Positions 1 to 10,800 of a stretch of 64,000 bases of DNA are shown here, one piece after another. Source of the DNA: an uncultured Flavobacteriaceae bacterium (GTDB lineage Bacteria; Bacteroidota; Bacteroidia; Flavobacteriales; Flavobacteriaceae). Positions within the stretch are counted from its first letter, which is position 1. The number at the start of each line of letters is the position of its first letter. The notes under the pieces are model-generated. The model saw nothing but the letters and a program-made list of their open reading frames with translations. It was not told where the DNA came from and ran no database searches. The position numbers and the translations under genes were made by a program. The stretch lies in the NCBI GenBank assembly GCA_938020445.1, contig CALIIC010000028.1:55936-119935 (forward strand). Reading direction: 5' to 3'.

Positions 1-3000
1 CTGTCTTCCCACCACTGAGCTACCCACCACTATGTCTTCCTGATTGCTCAATTTTGACAACAGTACATGGTATACGGCCAGCAAAAGGGTGAACATGGTG
101 GTTTTTTGCTCTAGGCAAATACCTTTCAAGGCCTCATTTTCTATTTGAGAAAGTTCAAAATTGATAGAGGATGCGTTGAAATTTGAGACCGTGACCCTAG
201 GGAGATCAGCCGCGAGGCTTAAGGGCTTTGGTACGGTCTCAAATTGACTCAACCAAAATTCTTCTTGTGTATCCAGCTCTTCTAAATATTCAGTACCCTG
301 CTGCCATTCCGAATAGTCTTTATAGGATATCGTTGGTGCCTCTAACTCACTTTCGTTATAGAGGGCAACAAAATCCTCGATGATCAGTCCAAAAGTGACT
401 CGGTCAATAATGATATGATGAATATCGGTAACTATGAAAAAGCTATTGTTCGGTGTTTTACAGATGCCCGCTCTAAACAATTCTGGCCGGCTCAAATCAA
501 ACGGCCGTTGAAAGGCCTTCATGACACTTTCAACAGATGGGTTTTCAATTTCGAGCACCTCCAAGGCAAAGGAAGTCCCATCATGTATTTTTTGAACAGG
601 TAAACCTTCCACAAGGTGAAAAGAAGTTCGTAAATTTTCATGTCTTTGGATAATGCTTTTGAAAACTTCTTCGCAAAGCACCGTATTTAGATCGCCTTCT
701 ACTTCAATTACCGCCGGCACGTTGTACGTTAGTATTTCCGGCGCCATTTGGTTTAAAATATAGAACCTTCTTTGGGCATCCGATTGCGGGTAGTACTCTT
801 TTTTAGGGGCTGGCTGTATTGCTACGAATTCGTTTTTCGAAGCTTCCTCGATTAAATTTAATTGATAGATGAAACTGGTGTTCTTAAATATTTGACGTAT
901 GTCTATCGCGACATCGAATCTTTTTTGAATCTTCGATATCAATTTGATAATGCTCAAGGAATCGCCGCCCAATTGGAAAAAATCGTCTTGTAATCCAATC
1001 TCGAAACCAAAGAGCTCTTCCCAGATTTTAGCCAATGCTTTTTCTACTTCTGTAATTGGTGCAACAAAGGGAATATCAGATACCCGGTTGCCCTTGCTCA
1101 CTGTTTCGGTTTCTTCTTCCTCAATGGCCATCGCAATATTTTGGAACTTTTCTTTAAGTGCCGAAAAATCAATCGGTGAAACTACAATTTGCGCCTCATC
1201 GTTATTGACGGATAACAAGCGATCGAATACTTTGCGCCCGTCCCTAACGTTTATAGAGGTATTGCTAATGTCATCCCCGATCTTATCCATTTTAAGAAAT
1301 GATCTTTCCTGGAAATCGGCCCCATCGCCTTCCATATCCCAATAACTGAAGTTAAAGGACATCCATTTTGTTTCCTCATTTAAATTACTTTCATTGGTCA
1401 CAAATGAATCTACATACTGGTTTGAGGCGGCATAACCAACCATTCCCAAGCCACCTAATACAGACGAAAACGAGGACATAACCGCGGCAAAATCCAAAGA
1501 GTTTTGATCGATCAAGGTTTTTAACACTGATAAGCCTTTCACTTTCATAGGTAAGTGATAGAGTAATTGTTCGTTGCTCATGGTATTCACCAAATCAAAC
1601 GAAACGTTATCGATATCACCTACTGAATAAAAAACCCCTTCAATAGATCCATAGTGCGTCTCAACAGCTTGAAACAAGCTCGTCATTTGCTCTAAGGAAG
1701 TCGAATCTGCCTGCATTAAAGAGACCTGCCCCTTGGCATCGTTCAACTTTTGAAGCCGTATTATTTTTTTACTAATGTTGTTGTCCACTCCATGTTCTTG
1801 GATCCATTGTTCCCACTCGTTCTTTTCGGGCACTTTTGAACGGCCAACCAAGACAATATTCGATTCAAAATTCTCCAGAATATATTGGGTAATCGTAAAA
1901 CCAACATCTCCCAAACCGCCTACAACGATATAAGTGCCTTCATTTTTGATGTACGATTTGCCAGTTTCCGATTTCTGAATCGGATAGGGCTCATAGGTCT
2001 CGCTCCAACGGTATTTACCCCTATAGCTGACAATACTATCTGTCGCATACAGTTCATGATTTATCGCCTTGTAAAACCCACCGCTCTGGTTTTCGTAAGC
2101 CGCTTGATCAATCTCGATCAATCTACAATTGATATTCGGGTTTTCTTGAGGAACAATTTTGGTAGTTGAAATGATACCAGATTTCTCGGGGGTAATGGTT
2201 TCAGTACCGAACACTTTGAAAAGACCACTAGAAATTGCAATATAATCGAGTTTTTCAAGGGCGTTCTTTGTCTTATTGACCGATTGGAACAGGGCAATGG
2301 TCCTTTCGAGTACTTTGTTTTCTTTTCCTTCCGAAATACTGGTAAAATCAAGTATTGTATCTAAAACGACCTCTTCACTGTCAAGTTTTTTAAACAAGCG
2401 TAACAGCGCTTCTTTTTTATTGTAATTCAGTCGGTAGCTATACTTACCAATTTCTTCGAATTCGGTACCGTACGCTACTTGGATCACTTTATGTTCGTTT
2501 CTTGACAAACGATTGGCAACTTCTTCCGATTGGTTCCTATCCAAGATCAATATGGTACGGCTTTCTTGCAATTGGTCTTCACTAAGCGCCAACGGTTTCT
2601 TTTTCCAAGAAGGCACATAAAACCAAGAAGAAACATCCTCTTTTCTAGTCAGTTCGTTTGATGCAACGGCATCGGCAACAATGGCGCCGGTCTTTAAACT
2701 ATAGGCCAAGCCTTCGAAAGGATAGGTAGGCAATGAAAGTTTGATTCTTTTTTTATCCGCGTGAAAAGCCCTCCAATCAACAGCACCGCCATACTCCCAA
2801 ATTGAAGCCAATGCCTTCATAAGATGGGTATGATCCGAGACGTTTACATCATCGTTCTTTTTGCGATTTTCACTTCGCGATAGGCTAACATGACTTACCG
2901 CCTTATCCGAATCCAACGCTCTCTTTACAAGAATGCCCAAGAAATTCCCCACGCCCAACTCTAGGTAAATAGCATCGTTCTCTTTTTCTACAAGCGTATT

Positions 3001-5325
3001 TACAACCTTCGAAAAATCGACCGTTTCGGCGAGGTGTTTGATCCAGTAATCGGTGGTGGTGTATTCTTCATTACACCAATCGCCCGTTACATTACTTACC
3101 ATTGGTATGGTAGGCGTATTGATCGTGAATTCTGACAATATCTTTGTAAACTCCTCGATAATGGGATTCATTTCAGCAGTATGTACCGCGTATTTGTCCA
3201 AAATATCCAGAACCAAAATATCATCCTTTTTGAGGGCATCGGTCATTTTTTGGAGATTATCCTTATGACCCGCAACTACCACGGATGCTCCGTTGTCAAT
3301 GGCAATCGATACACCTTCTTCAAAATAGTCTTCAATTTCCTTTTTTGGCAAGGGTATCGCGAACATTCCGCCGGTATCCAGGGTATTGATCAGACGGCCT
3401 CTTTCAATTAATATGGCCAATACATCCTCAAGACTAAAAACGCCCGCTATACAGGCGGCCACGTATTCCCCCAAACTATATCCAATGGTCGTGTTGGAAA
3501 CAATCCCCCATGATTGCAATAACACGGCCATCGAATATTCAAAGGAAAATACCATCAACTGCGGATTTAGAAAATCGGCAGGAATTTCCATTTCCGTATC
3601 CCCATACATCATTGTTTTGAAATCGGTTCCCGTTTTCGCGGCTATGATTGAAAAACAATTATCCATTGCCAATCTAAAGGCGCTTTCTTTGGTGTAGAGG
3701 TCTTTTCCCATTTTGGGTGAAAAACCGCCCATTCCAGGAAACATAAAAACAAGGTTGGGGTATTCTTTTCTTTCGATTGCCTTTTGTTCTTTCGCCAAGG
3801 CTTCTTTTAATTCAATCGCATCCTTGACAACAAAGGCTTTTCTATATTTTAAATGTTCTCTGCCCGTTTGAAGTGTGTAGGCTAAATTGGCCACATCAAT
3901 ATCGGTATTGCTTTCAATAAACCCCGCTAGGTTCTTCGAAAGCGAGTTCAAGGCCGAGGGAGTGTTGGCCGACAAGCAAACTACGGAATGCTTATCGTCT
4001 TTTTCAGGCGTTTCGATAGCCGGAGCTTTTTCTAAAACAATGTGCACGTTCGTTCCCCCAATTCCAAAAGAGTTGATACCAAGACGCAAGGGAAACTGTG
4101 GATTTTCAAGCTTTATCGGCTCGTTGTTTACGAAAAAGGTGCTATTTGATTGTGTTAATTCTGAATTCGGGTTTTTAAAATTAAGGGTTGGGGGGATGGT
4201 AGCATGCTTTAGCATTAAACATCCTTTTATAAAACCTGCGATACCAGCTGCAACGTTCAAATGCCCAAAGTTCGATTTAACACTTCCTATGGCGCATGAA
4301 AAATCTTCTCCTACCCCTTTAAAGGCATCTTTTAAGGCATTGATTTCAATTTTATCCCCTATAGTGGTTGCACTTCCATGCCCTTCTATATATGAAATAC
4401 TCTCCAAGGGCACCTCGGCCATTTGAACCGCTTTTAAAATCACATCAGATTGGCCTTTTACGCTGGGAGCCGTGTAGCCCACTTTTCTGTTACCATCATT
4501 GTTCGTGGCCGAACCTTTAATAATTGCATGAATATTGTCACCATCTGCCAAGGCATCTTCCAATCTTTTTAAAACCACGGTACCAGCACCATCGCTCCAG
4601 ATTGTACCTGTGGCTTCCACATCAAACGAACGCGTATGGCCATCTTTTGACATGAACATGCCCGATTCACTCGTATATCCTGATTTATAGGGTAATGAAA
4701 GGGATACCCCTCCCGCCAAAGTAACATCGCACTTACCGGTCAATAAACTTTGGCATGCCATATCTATGGCCACTAAGGAGGTAGAACATGCTGTATAGAC
4801 GGTTTGACTGTGTCCATGTAGGTCAAGCAAGTAAGACAATCGGGTACTAATAAAGTCTTTGTCGTTTGATATTAAGGAGGAGAACTGTTCGGAATGTAGA
4901 TTCCCAATTTTTTTAAAGCATTCCATTTGCCAGTTGAAATTAGGAGCCCCTCCAACAAAAACACCCGTGTTGTTATCCTTATCCCCAAAATTATACCCCG
5001 CATCTTCCAACGAATTGTAAGCGCACTGCAATAGCACCCTAAACTGTGGGTCTAACACATTTGCTTCGGTAGGGGATATTCCGAAAAAAGAGGCATCAAA
5101 ATACTCCGCGTCTTTAATGAGCCCTTTGGCCTTCACGTAATTAGGGTCTGACAGTTCTTTTTCCTGAACACCATACTCCAGAAGTTCATCATCTGAAAAC
5201 CTAGAAATAGATTCTTTTCCAGTGGTAAGGTTATCCCAAAATTCATGAATATTTGAGGCTCCTGGGAATTTACATGCCATTCCTACAACGGCAATCTCTA
5301 GTCCCGTAAATTCTTGTTTGTCCAT
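1..5325 (-). CDS. Hybrid PKS-NRPS, 5' part only (KS-AT-KR-ACP-C..., runs off the left edge)
   Basis: Open minus frame from ATG at 5325 to base 1 (1775 codons, no stop; absent from ORF track because unterminated). Motifs: KS TACSTSLVA and HGSATTIGD; AT GYSLGEYVAAC; KR TYIVVGGLGDVGF and SSFSSVLGGLGMVGYAASN; carrier LGGDSLSI; condensation domain HHIIIDR. Confidence 0.93.
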   Translation of the reverse strand, partial: MDKQEFTGLEIAVVGMACKFPGASNIHEFWDNLTTGKESISRFSDDELLEYGVQEKELSDPNYVKAKGLIKDAEYFDASFFGISPTEANVLDPQFRVLLQCAYNSLEDAGYNFGDKDNNTGVFVGGAPNFNWQMECFKKIGNLHSEQFSSLISNDKDFISTRLSYLLDLHGHSQTVYTACSTSLVAIDMACQSLLTGKCDVTLAGGVSLSLPYKSGYTSESGMFMSKDGHTRSFDVEATGTIWSDGAGTVVLKRLEDALADGDNIHAIIKGSATNNDGNRKVGYTAPSVKGQSDVILKAVQMAEVPLESISYIEGHGSATTIGDKIEINALKDAFKGVGEDFSCAIGSVKSNFGHLNVAAGIAGFIKGCLMLKHATIPPTLNFKNPNSELTQSNSTFFVNNEPIKLENPQFPLRLGINSFGIGGTNVHIVLEKAPAIETPEKDDKHSVVCLSANTPSALNSLSKNLAGFIESNTDIDVANLAYTLQTGREHLKYRKAFVVKDAIELKEALAKEQKAIERKEYPNLVFMFPGMGGFSPKMGKDLYTKESAFRLAMDNCFSIIAAKTGTDFKTMMYGDTEMEIPADFLNPQLMVFSFEYSMAVLLQSWGIVSNTTIGYSLGEYVAACIAGVFSLEDVLAILIERGRLINTLDTGGMFAIPLPKKEIEDYFEEGVSIAIDNGASVVVAGHKDNLQKMTDALKKDDILVLDILDKYAVHTAEMNPIIEEFTKILSEFTINTPTIPMVSNVTGDWCNEEYTTTDYWIKHLAETVDFSKVVNTLVEKENDAIYLELGVGNFLGILVKRALDSDKAVSHVSLSRSENRKKNDDVNVSDHTHLMKALASIWEYGGAVDWRAFHADKKRIKLSLPTYPFEGLAYSLKTGAIVADAVASNELTRKEDVSSWFYVPSWKKKPLALSEDQLQESRTILILDRNQSEEVANRLSRNEHKVIQVAYGTEFEEIGKYSYRLNYNKKEALLRLFKKLDSEEVVLDTILDFTSISEGKENKVLERTIALFQSVNKTKNALEKLDYIAISSGLFKVFGTETITPEKSGIISTTKIVPQENPNINCRLIEIDQAAYENQSGGFYKAINHELYATDSIVSYRGKYRWSETYEPYPIQKSETGKSYIKNEGTYIVVGGLGDVGFTITQYILENFESNIVLVGRSKVPEKNEWEQWIQEHGVDNNISKKIIRLQKLNDAKGQVSLMQADSTSLEQMTSLFQAVETHYGSIEGVFYSVGDIDNVSFDLVNTMSNEQLLYHLPMKVKGLSVLKTLIDQNSLDFAAVMSSFSSVLGGLGMVGYAASNQYVDSFVTNESNLNEETKWMSFNFSYWDMEGDGADFQERSFLKMDKIGDDISNTSINVRDGRKVFDRLLSVNNDEAQIVVSPIDFSALKEKFQNIAMAIEEEETETVSKGNRVSDIPFVAPITEVEKALAKIWEELFGFEIGLQDDFFQLGGDSLSIIKLISKIQKRFDVAIDIRQIFKNTSFIYQLNLIEEASKNEFVAIQPAPKKEYYPQSDAQRRFYILNQMAPEILTYNVPAVIEVEGDLNTVLCEEVFKSIIQRHENLRTSFHLVEGLPVQKIHDGTSFALEVLEIENPSVESVMKAFQRPFDLSRPELFRAGICKTPNNSFFIVTDIHHIIIDRVTFGLIIEDFVALYNESELEAPTISYKDYSEWQQGTEYLEELDTQEEFWLSQFETVPKPLSLAADLPRVTVSNFNASSINFELSQIENEALKGICLEQKTTMFTLLLAVYHVLLSKLSNQEDIVVGSSVVGRQ

Positions 5326-5723
5326 AATCTTGTATCGTTTAGTCGTTCCTAATTAAGTGCGTGTTTTGAGAAGACACTGGCAAACTAGAGCGGTAACTCC
5401 TGTATTTTTGCCCGTATCCTTAAATTTTAGTTCTCCTTGGTATCGAAAAGTATGGGTGCCGCAAGTAGCGTGAACACCTTTTTTCACGAATAGTTCCAAT
5501 AAAATTGTCCCGTTTGAAAGGGGTCAAATGCTATTGGTACTTTTGAAGTAGTCTGATTTTTTCAAAAAATTGTAAGAGGTACTTGGGTTCTCTTTTCTAC
5601 AGTTTTTTTGGTTCGAGACCGTCAATGATCCTGTTAAAACTTCCTCTTCGAGGAATCGTATTCCGCTACGAAGAGCTCGTTTTTTGTGTTTGTGATGCGC
5701 TCACCGTTTCTTGGTGAGAAGTA

Positions 5724-7781
5724 TTAATGTACCGAAGATTTCAACAATCTCCCCATGCGCGCTTTTGCCGAGTTCCTGCCCCGTTCATTGGCGCTTTTTT
5801 CAATGGTCGCAGTTGTATCGCCAGCTGTATTTTTCAGCACATCTGTGTATACATATTCAGCCAGTTCTTTGGTATTTGTATGCTTAAAAAGCACTACATC
5901 GTCTATTTTTTCCATAAAGATTTCTTCCAAAGAAATTTTAAGTTGAACCGCTTTGATGGAGGTAATTCCCAAATCAAAGAAGTTAGTGCCAATATTCACG
6001 TCATCGATACCTGTAATTTGCTCTACGACAGGAAGGATCCTAGCCTCAATTTGTTGCAGATTTAGTTTCTTTAAATCTGCCTTGATCAGATTTATACTTG
6101 CATCATAATCCTTCAAGAAGTCGTCGTATGAGCCCTTTAGGAAATTATCGCGAAGCAAGTACCGTTGTGGTTTTCCACTAGTCGTTTTATGAATCCTATC
6201 TACTGCGATTACCTTGCGGACGGGAATTCCTAATTTGAGGCTTATGTGCCTTTTAATCTGCATAGTTAACGGAATAAACTCCTTAACGGGGCCCTTGTAT
6301 AAAACAAAGACAAAAACCTCATCGGTGTGTGCCTTTTCATTAAACACATTGCAAGAAATTGCTTGTTGAAATTTGATTCCTTCCAACTCCTCCAACAAGG
6401 TATCCAAATCATTGGGGAAATAATTTTGACCATTAATGAGGATCATTTCTTTTTCCCGTCCTGTAATGACCAGCTGCTTGTTATGAATAAACCCTATATC
6501 GCCGGTATTCAACCAACCATCTTCGGAGATGGTATTTTTCGTGGTAACCGGATCGTTATAAAAGCCTTTTGTTACCGCTTTGCTTCGTAACTGAATATAA
6601 CCGAGGCGTTCATTCGGTAGTTCTTCATCATTCTCATTGGTTATCTTAATTTCTGTCCCATCGAAGGTGCCGGCGTTCGCGAAGGAAGCTACACTGTCGG
6701 ATTTGGTTTCCGAAAGGACAATTTCGTCCCCAATATTAAGGCTTCCCCGATCTAATAAATATTCGTCGCGTCGCTGTTCTTCCTTATGACAAAGGGAAAC
6801 CCCCAATACGGCCTCGGCCAAACCATAGCCAGGGCTGATCGATTTTTTTGACAATCCCTGAGGAGCAAACGCCGTTAAAAAGTTTCTACAATCTTCCATA
6901 GAAACCGGTTCGGAACTATTGAGTATGATTCGCAATTTGTCCAAAGCCAATTGGTCGAATTTAATTCGCTCCAGATTGTCCAAAATTAAGCGGTAGCCAA
7001 AGTTGGGAGATCCCGAAATCGTAATTTCGTGCTTTGATAAGCTCTCGACCCACAGCTCCGGAAAAGTCAGGAACAGGGTTGGTGGCATCAAAAATTGCGG
7101 GGCGTTCGAGAGTAAGGGGAGTATATGAAAGAATACCAACCCCATATCATGCGTTAAGGGCACCCACCCTAAAAAGCGATCCTTATCACTAATTCCCAAA
7201 TGTTCCAGGTAATTATTGATGTTGTATAGAATGGCTTCCTGTATATTCATGACCCCTTTGGGAAAGCCTGTAGAACCTGAAGAAAATTGAATAAAAACAA
7301 GATCCGATGGGTCTGACTCCAAGGGAACGGCTCTTTTAGACATTTTCAAATCATCGTAGCTGATCAATTTGTCGAGCATTTCGCCGAACACTTCTTGATC
7401 TTCCTTAAACTTTTGAAAATAGTCTTTAAGGGCCAAGTTGTCGGTAATAACGTAGGGGTTCTTTAGAATTCGCCATACCCCGCAAATCTTCTTAACCGTA
7501 TTCGAAGCTGCAGCGTATGCAACGGGAACAGGTATAATTTTCCCCAGAATACAGGCCCAGAACGTAATGACAAAATTCTTGTTCGATTCAAATTGAAACA
7601 CCAATTCGTCACCTGGGTTCAACCCCATCTCTTGTAAAGCGTTCAGTTTATAGGACGCCTCCAAGAAGAGTCTCTTATACGATAGATGTTCGATGGAATT
7701 ACGTCCTTCTATGAACGTAATTCCAGTTTCACTATCCGATTTGATGTTCTCCCTAAAAATTTCCTGAATTGTCGATTCCAT
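5724..7781 (-). CDS. Fatty acyl-AMP ligase (FAAL-like) fused to C-terminal acyl carrier protein
   Basis: 685 aa; ANL motifs FIQFSSGSTGFPKGVM, GWLNTGDIGF, KTTSGKPQR; C-terminal carrier motif DLGITSIKAVQLK. Confidence 0.9.
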   Translation of the reverse strand: MESTIQEIFRENIKSDSETGITFIEGRNSIEHLSYKRLFLEASYKLNALQEMGLNPGDELVFQFESNKNFVITFWACILGKIIPVPVAYAAASNTVKKICGVWRILKNPYVITDNLALKDYFQKFKEDQEVFGEMLDKLISYDDLKMSKRAVPLESDPSDLVFIQFSSGSTGFPKGVMNIQEAILYNINNYLEHLGISDKDRFLGWVPLTHDMGLVFFHILPLLSNAPQFLMPPTLFLTFPELWVESLSKHEITISGSPNFGYRLILDNLERIKFDQLALDKLRIILNSSEPVSMEDCRNFLTAFAPQGLSKKSISPGYGLAEAVLGVSLCHKEEQRRDEYLLDRGSLNIGDEIVLSETKSDSVASFANAGTFDGTEIKITNENDEELPNERLGYIQLRSKAVTKGFYNDPVTTKNTISEDGWLNTGDIGFIHNKQLVITGREKEMILINGQNYFPNDLDTLLEELEGIKFQQAISCNVFNEKAHTDEVFVFVLYKGPVKEFIPLTMQIKRHISLKLGIPVRKVIAVDRIHKTTSGKPQRYLLRDNFLKGSYDDFLKDYDASINLIKADLKKLNLQQIEARILPVVEQITGIDDVNIGTNFFDLGITSIKAVQLKISLEEIFMEKIDDVVLFKHTNTKELAEYVYTDVLKNTAGDTTATIEKSANERGRNSAKARMGRLLKSSVH

Positions 7782-7807
7782 TGTCTCTTGCTTAGTTTTA
7801 TATATTG

Positions 7808-10800
7808 TTATAGTACCGCCTCGTTCATTGAGGTGTTAACGATTTTCTCTATAATTATCTTAGACAATTGTCTCAAATTAGGGCCCGAGGTAAATTCCAT
7901 AGGGGATAATTCAACGGCTAGTTTGTTGTTGATACCCCTAATCAGTTGTACCGATAAAATCGAATCGACTCCCAAGAAATTGATCCCCTTGTCTGCCGGT
8001 ATGCGATCTTTTGGCATTTTTAGAATTTGGCTCAGCTCGTCGGTCAATAAAGCGATCAATAACTCCTGTTGTGGTGTTGGGTCGAGCGTTTTTAAGGCAT
8101 TCAAGTTTGCAATCTGCTCTTCGGTCAACTGACTACCGACCCCCACATTTTCCTGTATCAATTCTTCGAACAAGGACGTCTTACTAGTCTTAAAGGATTT
8201 CTCCAACACTTTCCAATCCACATCAAAGAAGCCGATTTGAGTAGGTCGTTTGCGTACAATTGCTTCCAGGGCGATCAGCACCTCTTCGTTGGTAAAGCTT
8301 CTGATACCAGATTCCATTACCATTTTCTTCAGGTTCTCATCCCGTGCAATTACACCCGATTGTCCCAAAATACCCAGATTAATCGTTGTTGCAGGCAAAC
8401 CTTGGCTTTTGCGAACAAAGGCAAATGAATCCAAAATAGTATTTGCCACAACATAATTCGCCTGTCCCATATGCCCAATGAGCGATGAAAGGCTAGAGAA
8501 CATTACAAAGCAATCTAACGCATACTTGCTACTAAGGTTGTGGAGGTTCATGGCACCATCGACCTTTGGCTTTAATACCTTTTTAAACCGGTCATCGTTC
8601 ATATCCAACAAGAAACCATCATCAAGTACCATAGCACAATGGAATACACCGGCCAATGGAGGCAGTAGCTTCTCCATTTCAGCATACACCTTCGACATGC
8701 CTTCCAAGTCCGCTACGTCTACCCCGAATACCAAGATGTTTGCACCCTTTTTCCTAAGGGCATCTATCTTGGAACGTACTTCCGGGTTTTTATCCCCGCT
8801 TCTGCTTAGCAATACCAAGTTTTGTGCGCCCTTATCGATCATCCACCCGCCTATTTCCAAGCCAAGTCCTTTCGTACCACCTGTAATCAGGTACGTTCTA
8901 TCTGCTTTAAAAAGTGCTTTGTTGCGGTGCTCTATTTCGATCGACTGATCTTTAAAATCGATTACGGCATTTCCAATATACGTACCTTGTTCAATACGTT
9001 CGAAGGCTTCCCCAATATTGGTTGGACTAAACGCTTGGGTGGGCAATGGAGCCAACCTAGCATCCTCTAAATATGTTCTCACATCTGCCAATAAATTAGA
9101 AATCACCTGAGGCCTTTCCTTACTTAACTGATCAATATCGATCGAGATAAAGGAAAGGTTCTTGCTGAAAATTTTCATTGACATAGGTTTGTCGGCAATG
9201 GCATTCCGTTTGCCTATTTCAAGATACACACCATAAGGAGCCAAAACAGATAGACTTTGGTTCAAGGTTTCGTTGGTCACAGCCCCCAGAATAACATCAA
9301 CTCCCTTCTCTTCGGTTATATCAGAAATTTCGTTTGAGAAATCAAGTCCTTCTGAATTAAAAACATACGATACTCCCAATGTTTTCAAATACGCCTTTTG
9401 CTCTTCCGTACTTGCTGTGGCAAAAATCTCTGCGCCAACCAGTTTTGCATAGTTCACCGCTGCCAAACCAATGCCATCATAGGCATTGTGGATAAGTACT
9501 TTTTCGCCCTTTCTTAGGTTGGCCTTGTCCCTTAAACAGTATAGGGCCGTTAAGTAGGGAGTAATGAGGTGCGACTCATTATTATCTAAACCGGTCGGGC
9601 ATAGCGCTGCGAGGTTTTCGCTTACCGTCGTGTACGATCTAAAAGCTCCCTTACTCAAAGCGATAACGCTATCGCCTACAGCAAATTTGGTCACATTTTC
9701 ACCCACTTTGGTTACGATTCCTGCACAGTCAATTCCTATTTTATCCTCGCTATAGGTCCCTTCAAAAGCTTCCGTAGAAATTTTTCTAGTTACTTTTAAA
9801 TAGTCCTTCTGATAAACCCCCGCATTTTGAATCAATATTTCAATTTCGCCTTCTTCAGGCTCCAAACGTTCGGTTTCAGCGAAATGAAGGTTTTCAAGTT
9901 CCGCAAACTCGGGAGCGATCAATTCTAATGGTGATTCCTTAAAATCAACAGTCTTTACCAGTTTCTCCTCTTCGTCTTTCGGTCTTTTGCGCATTACCTT
10001 TTTATACAACTTGCCTTCTCGAATAGCAAGTTCCTCAAACGACCGGGTAGACGTATCTATTTTTGACAATGCAAGTCTCCATTCCTCAACAGTGGCGCAT
10101 GTTGATCGGTTTCCTTCAAAATCGATCAAACGGATTTTCCAATTAGGAAACTCGTTGCTCATTAAACGTCCCAATCCCAGAATAATTCCTGTTTCGAGCT
10201 CTTGGATCTTATCTTCTTCGTTTACAACATGGCCTCCTTGTGTTATCAAATTCAAGGTTAACTTTCGTTGCGAAGCATCTGAAAAATATCGAATTAAGTT
10301 AAAGAGCGGATTAATATGTTCCAAACAGTCTTCGGCCGTAATAGCATCTTGTTCTTCTTTGGCCGTATTTGAAAAGTAAATCAATTCAATTTTAGAGCGT
10401 TCCTCTGCTTTCACCAATCTTGCAATGGTAGTCACATCATCTAAATTAACCTCAAAATGACTTTCACCCAATTCCCTTAAATCTGTTCCTGGTTGCAGCA
10501 CAATGGTATCTCCCTGTAACTGCTGCGTTAAAGGCAAGCTTGCTTCATAGTTATCTGTAACAACAATATAAGTGGTGTCGCGATTGTCTTTAATATCGAC
10601 GGACATGGGCACGGTTTCTTCTGCCCAACTCGCATGGTAGAGACAGTTATCAGGGAATTCCTCGGAGATTACACTGTTAGAGGTTATCTCTTGGCATTTG
10701 ATTCCTTCGATCTTCATCGCAACTTTCCCATCGGAATCACAAATTGTGATATCGGCCGTAATTGAATTGAACGAAGTAGACTTTAAGCGAGTATAACAAC

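Noticed and set aside
944-1345. 133-aa plus-strand ORF (and the other plus-strand ORFs inside 1-14179)
   Set aside because: Antisense to well-supported PKS/NRPS frames with catalytic motifs; low-complexity translations and no recognisable domains.
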